From Sphagnum magellanicum (Eukaryota; Streptophyta; Sphagnopsida; Sphagnales; Sphagnaceae): DNA of 64,000 bases. The notes beneath the pieces were generated by a model, which made no database searches, was not told the DNA's origin, and saw nothing but the letters and a program-made list of their open reading frames with translations. The translations under genes and the position numbers were made by a program. Location of the stretch: assembly GCA_021904315.1 (NCBI GenBank), contig CM038907.1:19785223-19849222 (forward strand), read 5' to 3'. Each line of letters starts with the position of its first letter. Positions within the stretch are counted from its first letter, which is position 1. Shown here piece after piece: positions 12,601 to 23,540 of the stretch.

Positions 12601-13640
12601 AGGACAATAACCAAAGAGGGGTCAATTTGGCCATCCACATGAGGAAAATGACACAACTTAAAATTTTGCATGCGATCTTTCCATGTCTAACCATCTTGGC
12701 CCTGCAACAACAATACTTCAAAAGGTTTGATACCTTTTACACACGCAAAATAATATATCTTGCAATCACATCCAACATAGTTACTGTCATTTGCTACATG
12801 TATACATAATCTCTTGGCTTGAATTTGAAATCTTGAAGTTGATAACCTCTTCCTCAAATAATGACGTAACATAATGTATCCTAATGTTAAATAGTTTGCA
12901 ATTTTTCTTTAACCATTAACATTACACGTTGGAACAAAGTTGTTCATTAATTACATGTTTGAAATCATACATTTGGATCATCCAAATTAATTATTTCCAT
13001 CACATCGCATCAAATTGAGGCCAATGGCCTAAATTCACAACTAAATAATATAAAATATGGTGAAAAGGATGCAAGAGAAGTTTGTTGATTTAACCTATAT
13101 CCCATGGTTAATTATGGTAATTACAAGTCCCAACATTTGGTATGGCCATTTTGAACCCCATACTTTTGTAAATTTTGTTTCACCATCTACATCATTTGTA
13201 CAACTAACCTATTTGCTTTAGGATGGGTTCGTGAAACTATGCAATGATCAATCAATGTTTTTTCACATAACTTTTGAAACTCCCCACATAATTTTGTACC
13301 TTAGTTAGTGAATACTTGAGCTAAAACACCAAACTTGTTAAAGACCATATCATAAAACACATAAGCAACACTTTCATTGATGTGATCCAACAACAACACC
13401 AATTCTAACCACTTCAAAAAATGTTTGATGATAACTATAGAATATAAATTTTGTTAGACTATTAAACTTGATGGGCCAACAAAATCCAAACTTCATTGAC
13501 ACCCAAGCCCAACGATGGGCAATGACTATAAATGAAGTGAAGGTGCATCAAATGACACCTAGACTCAATCACACACCATACATTGATAAACAAATTGTTG
13601 AACATGTAGTTGCATCCACTACCATTGATATTATGTTTGG
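12600..13640 (-). pseudogene. Integrase core and C-terminal domain of the old Ty3/gypsy element
   Basis: Minus-strand reading gives LDFVGPS at about 13,490-13,470, the usual start of the retroviral integrase core. It is followed by ESVAYVFYDMVFNKFGVLAQ and VFTN.GTKLCGEFQKLCEK; Asn stands where the second catalytic Asp is expected (TD.GTEF in relatives) and a stop follows it. Next come KYGVQNGH, LTMGYRL and SLASFSPYFILF, which are the conserved post-core motifs. At 12,872-12,687 a 61-codon open stretch (LRHYLRKRLSTSRFQIQAK, ending LLLQGQDG) fits the C-terminal GPY/F-like module. Transcribed last in the element. The HHCC zinc region is mostly lost at the junction with the inserted element. Confidence 0.78.
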
Positions 13641-13646
13641 AACAAA

Positions 13647-14785
13647 CACTAGTACAAAAGTGGGGTGCAGTTCATTAATCTAAATCACTATGGGACCTTA
13701 AAGTAAAATAAGTTCACCCCACCTTAATCATTTCACCTTGCTTAAAGTTATGTCACTATAGGATCATTATGTAATCATTGTGTTTCATTACTAATTGACT
13801 AGACTACTAATTGAAATAATTCATTATATTAAATATGTTTCTTTTTATGTTGTTGTTGGAAATACCATAGGTTACTATACCTTAAGCCTTAGGTTATTTT
13901 ACCCTACATTATTTTTAATTATTTTACCCTAGGTTATTTTGCACTATTCATTATTATTTTGCATTAAAGTATTATAGGTTATTTAAACCTAATTTATTTT
14001 TATATTATATTTTATTCCAACCTAGGTTATTTTAATTTATTTTACCTTAGGTTATTCCTAAATAATTTAAGTTATTCCACTTTAAGCTATTTTGAGTTAT
14101 TTTAAGTTATTTCACCCTAGGTTATTCTAAGTCATTTTAGGTTATTATATCCAAAGTTGTTTTTTATTATTATAAGATATTCCACCTTAAACTATTTTAT
14201 GTTATTTCATCCTAAACTATTATAGGTTATTCCACCTTAGGCTACCAGTCAACTATTATACCTTAGGTTATTACAAATCGTTTAAAATTATTCCAAAGTA
14301 TTATACTTTAAGCTATTATAAGTTACCCCCTAAAATAACCTAAAGTTATAACATGTAACAACCTAAGGTTACATAACTTAAAGTAATTGAGAATGGTTTA
14401 GGATAAAATAACCTAAAACAACCCAGGGAATAATTTAGAATAGCCGATAATAACCTAAGGTACAATAACCTATAATAACCAAAAATAATTTAGGGTAAAA
14501 TAAGTTTTTGAAAACCAAAATAAAATAACCTAAAATAAAATTTTAAATAGCCTAAGGTGGAATAACCTAAAATAAAGAAAGGACTAAGGTAGAATAATTG
14601 AAAATAATATAATGCGAAATAGTTTTAAATAACCTATGATGGATTAGTTTATAATAATTGAAAATAAATTAAAATAGCATAGGGTGGAATAACTAAAAAT
14701 ATCCAAAATAGCCCAAAGGTGGAATAACTTAAAATTTAGTTTAAGGTACAATAACTTAGAATAGCCAAAGTTGAAATAATTAACA
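13647..14785. mobile_element. CACTA-like non-autonomous element with palindromic low-complexity core (copy 1)
   Basis: The left end reads CACTAGTACAAAAGTGGGG, which matches the CACTA terminus and the left ends at 34,898 and 37,431. After a 200-base unique arm, 13,850-14,320 consists of degenerate TTAGGTTATT-type units. At about 14,325 the strand sense switches and 14,330-14,780 consists of the complementary AATAACCTAA-type units, so the core is a long imperfect inverted repeat. The right terminus seen in the other copies is not recognisable. It sits inside the integrase portion of the old Ty3/gypsy element and so inserted later. Confidence 0.65.
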
Positions 14786-14789
14786 TTAA

Positions 14790-15210
14790 CACCATATTGC
14801 ACATGCTTGCAATTATGTAACAATAAGTGCATCATCATGTATATTTAAGGCTCCATCACCATTCGATTCGATGTTTGCATCATGGGACTCCCAATTACCC
14901 AAGTTACTATAAAAAATTACATCCCCCAAACACCATAACAAGGTACATAGGTATGTAAAGGCATGTTAACCCATAAGTACTTCCAAATCCACATCACCAT
15001 GCCAATGAACCCTAGGCGTATATCTTCATTGGAACTTGGGTTCCAATTTAAACATCAAGATCCCAATTAACCCTACTAACCTTGTGAACTATATCAAAGT
15101 CATAATTTGATCAAATAAGTGCCCATTTGGCTAAATTTTCTTATCAAATAATATGATTGCATTAAAATTTTATGATGCTAGTGATCTATAACAAAAATGA
15201 ATGGGCAACC
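14790..15210 (-). pseudogene. RNase H C-terminus and integrase N-terminal linker of the old Ty3/gypsy element
   Basis: Reading the minus strand from 15,200, LVIDH corresponds to the TDH.PL motif at the end of Ty3/gypsy RNase H. It is followed by KFSQMGTYL (relatives: gKLARWal.L) and, after stops, NPSSNEDIR (relatives: LSRNP). Next is a linker WHGDVDLEVLMG and, at about 14,830-14,800, HDDALIVT, a conserved patch before the HHCC zinc domain in this element group. Stops occur throughout. The frame is then cut by the inserted CACTA-like element. Confidence 0.65.
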
Positions 15211-15499
15211 ATAAAAATAACACCATAATGATGGATCTTTTAAACAAAAACAAGGCATTACCTTTCATGCAAATTATATTTGGCTTTTATTTTGTTAGAC
15301 TAACTAACACATGCCACCATGAAATCTCAACCACATCATCAAGTTGAATAAAATGGGCCCTAGCCCTAGAGTATTCCATTAATATGTAACTCAAAAGACC
15401 ATTCCCATATGGGTTTTCACATAATGGGAATCGATGTGAACTTAAACCTTCAATTTTTGAAAAGTTTATTCTTGTGCCTTGAACCTCAAATGTATTCTG

Positions 15500-16200
15500 G
15501 ATCAATCTACATTAGCTAGGTCAAAGGTTCAACAATGTTGTTAAATCTTTTGACGAATCTTTGGTAATAATTACACAAGCTCAAGAAAGCTCATAACCAA
15601 CTAACATTTGATGGTTGGGGAATTTGTGAAACAACTTCAGCCTTGGCTTTTCAAACCCCCAATTGACCTAAATAAATCATATGACTTGAGAATTCCACTT
15701 GAGTATGAAAAAGGTATATGCTAAGATGCAACTTAAGGTTATGTCCCTTAAGTCTTTTAAACACTTCCTACAAGTGTTGCATGTGATCCCTTGGAGTTAT
15801 GTTTAAAATTATAATATCATCAATGTAGCATTTAGTAAAACCAAAACCCATTAAAACCCAATCCATAACTCATTGGAATTTTATACCGTCGTTTTTAAAA
15901 CCAAAAAGCAAGAATCTCCAATGATGTTAACAATCTTCCCATGTCCATCCATCCGCCAAAATGTCATCTTGACCTTGTCACCTTCCCCCTTAATGGTAAT
16001 TAACGATAGCCAAAGTGCAAGTCCAAAGTATTAAAAACTTTGGCCCACCCAAGGGCATCAAAGATTTCCTTAAATAAGGGCATGGCATATTTGTCCAAGC
16101 AAATCCATTTGTTCATCAAATGGTAATCCTTGCATATGTGGCATTTGGTCCAATTGATAAAATTATCTTTCTTGGTTAGCGTCATTATTGTGTAAGCATA
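15500..16200 (-). pseudogene. Reverse transcriptase of the old Ty3/gypsy element
   Basis: A 61-codon open stretch at 16,185-16,000 gives DKYAMPLFKEIFDALGWAKV then FNTLDLHFGY, the classic Ty3/gypsy RT block 2-3 (DKYPMPL..IFD.L..AK.FS.LDL.SGYHQ). Further on, EGDKVKMTFWRMDGHGK and the palm motif CYIDDII lie near 15,827-15,813. They are followed by DHMQHL.EVFKRLKGHNLKL, and by AFLSLCNYYQRFVKRF at about 15,600-15,540 (thumb/connection). The catalytic Asp pair is still encoded, but stops and frame changes make the protein non-functional. The order and spacing are normal for Ty3/gypsy pol. Confidence 0.85.
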
Positions 16201-16779
16201 TTCAACCTTGGATAATCTACCAAACTAGCATCCATTGAAACTCTAATCCCCAAGCTTGAACCAAGGCTCTTTCCATGCTTTTTCCACATCACCAAGATTG
16301 TAAGTTCAATTGAAAATTTAATTTTCATCCTCCATTATAATTTGGACCTCTTGTCCTTTCAACCAACCTAATTCTTTCAAGTTGAAGGCAAAACCTTCAA
16401 TGCGATCATGTAGAAATCATCTTGTTTTACACGTCTCAATTTATATAATTGTTAAAACAATATATGGTTCCCATGTTTTTACATTCATTTATTCATTGGG
16501 CTAGGATGAAAAATTATCCATGTTGCTCAAAGTCGATGAAAATGTTGCTTATGATTATTATGCATGAAATGGGGAGGTGCTAGATTGTTCTAGCACCCCC
16601 ACATTATTGACATCCCTCCCAACATCCATACATGCCCCTTAGCATTCATGATTGCACAACTTCCAAGGATGTATAACTTGAATTGTTCTAATATTGCCCC
16701 CACTTGCATTGATAAAGTTATCATAGTTGGAGGTGCAACATGTGATAACTTGGGTGGAATGGGTGTGTGTGATTGGGAA

Positions 16780-18240
16780 AAACATCTTTGTTCTATTAGT
16801 AATAAACTAAGCATCCAAATGAGGTAGTTATGGTTCATAACTTGCCCCAAATATGCTTGCAAGGTTTTTTGGAAATGCTTAACATGGTTAAGGTGCCAAT
16901 TTGGAACTTCATGGCATGTTCCCTTAATTTCATTAACATTTGATACTTCCACGAGGCAAAGATTCAATACCTCTTACCATGTCAATGTCTCCTAAGTCCA
17001 ATTAATATGAAATGTATAAAAAATGATTCATATTTATGATATATATTTGTATAGGAAACTAATACAAAAAAAAAGACCAAATTCATGACCATATTTTGGT
17101 CTTTGGACTTTTAAACTTGTGTTCCATCATGTGTTGAAATCCATACATGTTTTAAAATGGATTCGTAACACTTTGAATATTAAATCAAATGTCTTATGGT
17201 ATTCCACCATATGTTATATGACTAAAATGAAATCAAAAAATATTATTGGGGATGTGATTGCAAATGGAAGTAATCATTTAGGTAGTTTTAAAGCCCCAAA
17301 AATGTGGGAATTCATTAACCCATTTTCAATGTGAAAATTTTGAATTTGATCGAAGTTTCTTCATTCAAAATATTCAATAATGCATTAGGAAAGGAGGGCA
17401 ATAGATAGTTCTTGCAAAAAAATGATTTTAGGTTGATGGACATATTTATTGTGAAGGTGTTCATAACACTAAAAACAATCAAAAAATGGACTCCTATTGT
17501 GCCACTTGGTCCACCTTAGCTTGCAACTATACATGAATTGGAATCCCAAATCATCCTTTGGGCCTCCATCCCAAAACACACAAGAACATCAAATTCAAAA
17601 ATGTATGTAAGGTTATTTGTGGAAAGCTATTATTATTGACCATTGCCAAAAGTGATCAATCATCATGACAAACTACACATGATTGGAATCCTTGATCTAA
17701 TATGTCATCCACAAAGCATGTGGGTGACCTCAACATGAATTGATGTGCTCTTTCGATCACCTGTGGTGGTGTTAAGTTTGTCGTATCCACCAAAATTGAT
17801 GGGCTCATGAACCAATTGTTGCAACATCCATTTGCATTAGTTCATCGATCCAAGCATTGATCTATTGCCATCTTGTCTTGTCAAAATAACTAGATGAAAA
17901 TCTCCCAATGGTGGAACATTTTCCAACAAATATTCACATGACAACATTTATCCAACATGTAGATATTGTAAAATTTGGATCAATTTGCAAAATAAACATG
18001 ATTTAAGGATTGAAAGTCCTTACCCTATACCAACGTGTGAAAGACCTTGACATGACAATCTTGGGCAAATCCAATGTCCTTAATAATGTGATGTTCAAAA
18101 GGCAACATTAAAGATCTTAAGTCATCGACATTGGCAACAAATTAGGGTATCTTTGTTGCACAACAACACAATGTGGCATATGGAGGTTTTCCTAGCCTAT
18201 GGATCTTTCTCCATGTAGTGGTATCATCAAACCTTGATAT
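16780..18240 (-). pseudogene. Cytosine-C5 DNA methyltransferase relic inside the retrotransposon
   Basis: Between protease and RT the minus strand reads, in order: QQRYPNLLP (about 18,155-18,130); SCQG at 18,055-18,044, matching motif IV PCQG with the catalytic Cys codon at 18,052-18,050; then, 43 codons later in the same frame, LLENVPPLGD at 17,929-17,900, matching motif VI ENV. Next is GS.AHQFWWI at about 17,813-17,784, matching motif VIII (R.HRxRW type), where the Arg position is now TGA. FVDDILDQG follows at 17,713-17,687. Finally EVSNVNE and LGQVMNHNYLIWM (16,850-16,812) correspond to motifs IX and X. In C5 methyltransferases the PCQ Cys attacks C6 of cytosine and the ENV Glu contacts the base; the 43-residue spacing fits. 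Motif I (FGG) is not clear; MFGHNIV near 18,230 may be its remnant. Stops and indels make it dead. Such domains have been reported in retrotransposons of charophytes and dinoflagellates. Confidence 0.75.
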
Positions 18241-18653
18241 AAGATCACAATATTGTGGCCAAACATGAACTAATGCCTTTAAACACTTTTAATAGGCATA
18301 TTTGTCTTTGGGAATGCGCCATTGGATGACCATGGTGTCCAATGGGTTCAATCTTGGTGGCCCATTACCAGCATCCATGAATAATTGCGGGCTTGGTGAT
18401 GGTAGAATGTGCCAAACTTGATGAATGTAATGGTTGGCTACCACTTCCAATTCTAACAACGTACCCCGATGGTGGCATGGGATCCAATGTAGAAATCAAA
18501 ATCAATGGCATTCCATTTGCAAACCCCCAACATCATCAACCCAATACAATGGGATTCATCATATTGATCATGGATGTTGCCCACCAATAGATCCAAATCA
18601 TGGAAAAACCCTATTTAAATTTAGCCAACATAGTTGACTTATTAAGATCTCTT

Positions 18654-18675
18654 CCCCCCCCCCCCCCCCCCCCCC
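18654..18675. repeat. Poly-C tract (22 bases)
   Basis: An uninterrupted C run on the plus strand, between the protease and methyltransferase relics. Because it is a homopolymer, its exact length may be a sequencing approximation. Confidence 0.8.
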
Positions 18676-18734
18676 AAATCTCATTAGCAATGAAGCCTTA
18701 TGGGTAGTTCTTAATTACCATCCTAGTTAATAGT

Positions 18735-19200
18735 ACGTGGTTTCTTCCAAAATATCAATTGTAACCCCAAGGGGATACAAAACAACTTCTCCAACTAATA
18801 TGTCATAAAACATGGCATGTGTAACCACATTTTGAGCCCACATTCTAATATAATTTGTTAATGTTTTGCCTGATTGAATTGAATCATAATCTTTCATTTA
18901 ATTAATCCCCTAGCCTTATATGGTCCACCCATTGATGTCAAAAATTTGTAGGGGCATGGTTAAAGATTAGCATCAATAAATCCAAAACCCTCAACTATTA
19001 CCTTATTCAACATCAAAGGTTGAGCACCTAAATCTACCAAAATCTTCTAGGGTTAATATATTCATGTTATCACCCCTTTCAATTGAAAAACCTTTTTTTC
19101 ATTATGCACTACCACCACACCAAGAACAAATGCTATCCTATTGATGACTAGATGTGCTAAAAGGTCATGAAACTTGGGCATAACTACATGCCAAGATTCA
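18735..19200 (-). pseudogene. Aspartic protease of the old Ty3/gypsy element
   Basis: The minus strand gives ILVDLGAQPLMLNKVIVEGF with the active-site Asp codon at 19,034-19,032, in a D-L-G-A context (relatives: DSGA or DTGA). It continues with DANL.PCPYKFLTSMGGPYK and then, at about 18,850-18,745, MWAQNVVTHAMFYDILVG and VVLYPLGVTIDILEE, the C-terminal flap and hydrophobic core of retropepsins in this group. Upstream, VESWHVVMPKFHDLLAHLV (19,190-19,130) is the linker from gag. Stops are present. It is the last domain before the methyltransferase relic. Confidence 0.75.
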
Positions 19201-19450
19201 ACTTTTGACACCTTTATCTAATTGATTCAAAAATATGTTGGGGAATTATAATTGGTATTGAAGGGTCTTCCAATGTTACCACTTTCCTTGGTATTCCCCC
19301 ACCCTCACACAAAATGGTCACCATGCAAAACATTGCTACTAGTTGGATGCCAAAGATAACCAATGTTTTCATGAAAAACAATGGTGCTTGGTAAACTATT
19401 GTTGCCAACCCCATCAAACTAATTGGCGTTGTAGTTCTAAAGTGGAATTA

Positions 19451-20950
19451 TGTGCCTTTTTCAATGCAACCAACACACCATAGGAAATTGATGCCCCCAT
19501 AAGGTTAAAAATTATGTTTGTCAACAAAAATGATTGTCAAAGATGAACATGGCGTTGAACCTCCCCACAATGAAGATATAACATTTCATTGGCACCTTGT
19601 CATTCAAACATTTAAACATTTTTTTTCGTATAGGTGTAGATGTCAAAAAAATCTTAACTAATTTGGAGATCCTAACTTAGTATTCATCACCTCTTGATTG
19701 TGATCCATGATCTCCTAAAACATCCCCCATAATTTCATACATAACCATTGAACCTCAAAATATGATTCCATAAAATATATAAAATCATCATTCAATTTAA
19801 AAGATGAGGTGTTTTCTCATTCTTTCACCTTTCCTAAAACATGTGCATTGGACTTCATTTATGCCACCATGTTCATAACTAGGGCTTCCAAGCAAGCAAA
19901 TTTCACCTCCATGATGTTTGATTGATTTAAATTTAGTTTGGGGTCTTACCCCTTGTGTGAGGCATTCTTGCACACTTTCAACGTGAAGATATGCATTCAC
20001 AAAACCCACTTGGAAGTGGAACTACTATGTAGTTGTAGTTTAACAAGTAAGGTGGTTCAATGTAATGCAATGAAATTCACTAAAAATATAATGTGTTGTG
20101 TTCACTTGGAAGATACAAAATCATTGTAAATGTGGTTTACCAACCATCAATTTGCTTTCAACACCACAAACAATGGGAGAATTGATGATCAAATCTGAAA
20201 TATCCACAATAGTGCCAAAATCAATTGACATCCTAATTTTACTAAACATTAACCATTATGTTTAAGGAAATAAGGAACCAAATAGAACCTACACAATGAT
20301 CATAATTTATGGGTAGCATGATCCCATGCCAAACCATGCATTAACTATACCAACTACAACCCCAAGGTTCATTACAACAATTAGCACACATTGGAAAACC
20401 TTGGGTTTCCCACTATGAAGTGGACAAGTTTTTGTTAAATCAACCCAAGAGTGTGTGTTTATTTTAACATGTCAACCAATTGCACAAAATTTGGAAAACC
20501 CCCCTAGCCATAACCTAACAACACAAAATGAGAATGAATTTTTCATACAACACAATCCCCATTTTTTAATTTATAGGTGAAAATTTCAACATGAATTCAA
20601 AATCCTCCACATTTGTTGATGGCATGGCACTCCACTTGTGGGTTAATCTACTTCCAAACTTCAAATTTCATAGTTGCAATAATTAAGGAGTTTTTAAAAT
20701 TAAAAATCTACGTTTTGTTTCAATGGAGTGAATTTTGGTGCATATTAATTAAAGACCCAATCTCTATATTGAGTCAACTACTTTCTTTGCATACTTTTCC
20801 ATGCTTTCACCTTTGGTCAATTAATTTCAATCCAATATCATAAAAAGAAAGCTTTAAATTTTGGCCTCCAAAATAAGATAGAAAAGGTGCAAATTTTGGC
20901 CTAGGGTTGAAGTCTATATAAAAAGGTTAAATTTATGATTTTTTTTTTTT
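19451..20950. other. Expected gag/5' region of the old Ty3/gypsy element, not readable
   Basis: By position this should hold gag and the 5' end of the minus-strand element. Open stretches exist on the minus strand (for example 20,009-19,797), but I could not identify zinc knuckles, a primer binding site or an LTR. Confidence 0.35.
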
Positions 20951-21880
20951 CACTCAACGCATTATTTTGGAAAAATGACACAAAAGTAAAACTATGACTT
21001 AACCCTCATAGAATGAATGAAATGGTTTCCTTCTAGAAAAGTTACTGGATAATGGGCTTGAGATATTTATCTTGATTTGTGGGTATGTTCATATAATTAT
21101 ATTCATAGCATGGTTTATGTTGTTGGCCCATATGTGAACTTGTTGCCTAGGTAATTGAATTTAAATCTTGATTTTTTATTGAATTTACAATGACAAAATT
21201 GGTCAATATTCATTAACTCATGCATAATAGTTCTAAATACAATGAAACCACTTTAGTATACCCCTACTCATTATAAGATTTTCAATAATATCAATGGCAC
21301 AATGGGTGGCATAGTGATTTTGGAAATCTCAACATGACAAACAAACTACTTTCTTTAATAGATAAAATAATGTGGCCTATGATATTAGCCCAATTGGGAA
21401 CAACTAATTTATCTCAAAACCAAAATTTATTATTTGATCAAAATTTCAATGTTAAAAACTATTCACAATTCAACAATATCTCCTACACCTTAGGTGTAAC
21501 AAGTATGGAAGTGCATTCATTAAACCCTACTCATTGAAGGTTTTCCAACAATACTAATAGCAGATTGGCCAATTTCCTTAAGATTATTGGTTTTGATTTG
21601 ATTGAATTTTTAATGACAATATTGTTTCATATTGAACAACTTTTGCACATCATAGGTCTAAACCTTACAAAACCACCTCAAGTGCACCATTACTCATAAA
21701 TAGTTTTTTAATGCAACCAAAGTGTAGCAGGGGCCCAAGGGATGTAATTTCAGAGATCTTCACATGAACTTGACAAAACAAACAAACAACCTTCCTTGAT
21801 AGATAGATTAATATGGCATGTCCCATTGACCTAAGTGTGAATTCATTGCCCAACTAATAAAATTTGAACTTTGAATTTTT
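20951..21880. repeat. Tandem repeat family T, cluster 1
   Basis: At least three diverged units carry, in order, a block like TCTAAA.ATTACAAAACCAC, then GTGCA.CCCTACTCAT, then a short spacer, then AACATGACAAACAAAC, then CTTCCTTAATAGATAG, then GGCATGTCCCATTGACC and AAGTGTGAA. Unit starts lie near 21,230, 21,500 and 21,655. The same unit recurs at 28.9-30.2 kb. Confidence 0.6.
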
Positions 21881-23540
21881 AATGATGAATATTACTCATA
21901 ATTCAATATATGCACTTTATGTTTAGAAGTTATGAAATTTGTCACAACCTTAGCCTTGGGCTTATGACCAATGTTGATTAGTTATTGACTTTTGACCTTG
22001 GGAATTGGTTAGGTCCAAGTTTGTATATCAATAACTGGCCTATTTAATATGAAAATTTAAAAGAACTGACTTAATATCCTACCTCCCTAGTATTACATTT
22101 TTAAATGCATGCCAATAACCTACCTAGTTTATATCACTTTTGAATTTTTAATAACCTATATGTATTTAGTGTGAATATATATTTTTAGGCATGTTGGTTA
22201 TATTGTAAAAATCTAAACACTAAACACATGAAACCCATATTGCTTTAATGTTACCCTTTCTTTTAAACAATATTTCACAACCCATGCACATTTAAGGATT
22301 TATAATTTAACAACAATGTCAACTAACAACATCTTAGATCTTGATAAGGCATATAAATATAAAATGGCATTTAACTTGAAAATATATAAGGTTAAATATT
22401 CAAATCAAGGAGTTTCCTTCTTCAAGTTGAGTTATGGTTTTGTGTTTATTGAATCTTGAAAACATTTTGGACTTTGAATCTTTGAATTGAATCTGTTGCT
22501 TTACCATGCAGGTATTGTTGTAATGTGCAATCAAATTAAGAATTTGTCTTGTTCCTCTAGCTTACAATTGAAATTGAATAAGTCCATGAACATGTAAGAA
22601 TATAATGGGTAAAAACACAATCAAGGAGTCACCCAAGCGAATGGACATTCCTTAAAATTGCATTTTTGTGTGTTTGAAAAACCACAAGGTCCAAGCTAAT
22701 CCATAATAATTTGGATTGTCATAAAATTTTTTGGAATATTTTCTATTAATTACAAAGTTTATATGTTCAGAATTTGATGCAAATCAAATATGTTTTTACA
22801 TGTTCAAAAAATTCCAGATTGAATAATCTTTTTTTTTTCCCAAACATCCTTATTTATCTACCAAGTGGGCACCATTCCATCTGAAAATTGGAGAATATTT
22901 AGCAATAATGATTAGAAGGGCAAAAGGACTTGAACCAATGAATTTATTTTTTATTATCGATTTTAAAACATTTGGTTCAAATGTGTTTTTGACCTTGAAA
23001 ATTATGGATTTAAAAAATGTGGCCTTAATGAAAATTGTTCGTATTTATGTGATAGAAGGCATGAATGCACAATATATATGATGTTAACTCAATTTGTTGT
23101 ATTTATATCTAACACATAGTGTTAACCTCAATATCCAAATACAAAATTTTAAGTTATAAACCAACACGAAAATGACACTTGTCATGTGCAGTCCTTGGAA
23201 ATGTATTTTTACCTTAGTGCCCCTAGTTCCTTTGACCATGTTTTTACCCTAGTTACTTTTATAGATACTCATATGAATGTGGATTGTTTGTTGAATGATG
23301 AATTGGCATTAAGGGTGAATATTTACAATTGACTTGTTTGATTTTGAAATTCATGGAGTGTAACAACAATTATTGAAGGTGTTGCAAATGAAATAACAAA
23401 GGTTGTGTGGGAATCATGTTACATTTTCAAATGAAATTGAACCAAAAATTTTGGTCCTCACACCATCAACTAAAACTCTTGTGGGGGTTATTTGTGGTTA
23501 GTGATGGCAAACTTATAAATCCATGAGCTTTTCAAACAAT
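21881..23540. other. AT-rich intergenic DNA, nothing recognised
   Basis: No open frame with family similarity and no paired repeats were seen in this stretch. CpG is nearly absent. Confidence 0.45.

Larger units (their letters stand above)
12600..19450 (-). mobile_element. Ancient Ty3/gypsy retrotransposon carrying a DNA methyltransferase
   Basis: On the minus strand the order is protease, methyltransferase-like region, reverse transcriptase, RNase H, integrase. That is the Ty3/gypsy order with one extra domain between protease and RT. All domains are broken by many stops and frame changes, and CpG is nearly gone, so the copy is old. The gag should lie to the right (19.4-20.4 kb) but cannot be read with confidence. 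LTRs were not found. A CACTA-like element interrupts it at 13,647 to about 14,785. No chromodomain is visible after the integrase C-terminus. The domain entries below give the detail. Confidence 0.8.

Noticed and set aside
13850-14780. AGGTTATT-type array as a centromeric or subtelomeric satellite
   Set aside because: It is bounded by a transposon-like terminus, switches strand in the middle and recurs only inside similar elements, so an element interior explains it better.
16590-16967. 125-codon minus ORF as an independent small gene
   Set aside because: Its middle (LGQVMNHNYLIWM) fits the C-terminal motif of the methyltransferase relic, and it lies in frame order with the rest of the retrotransposon.
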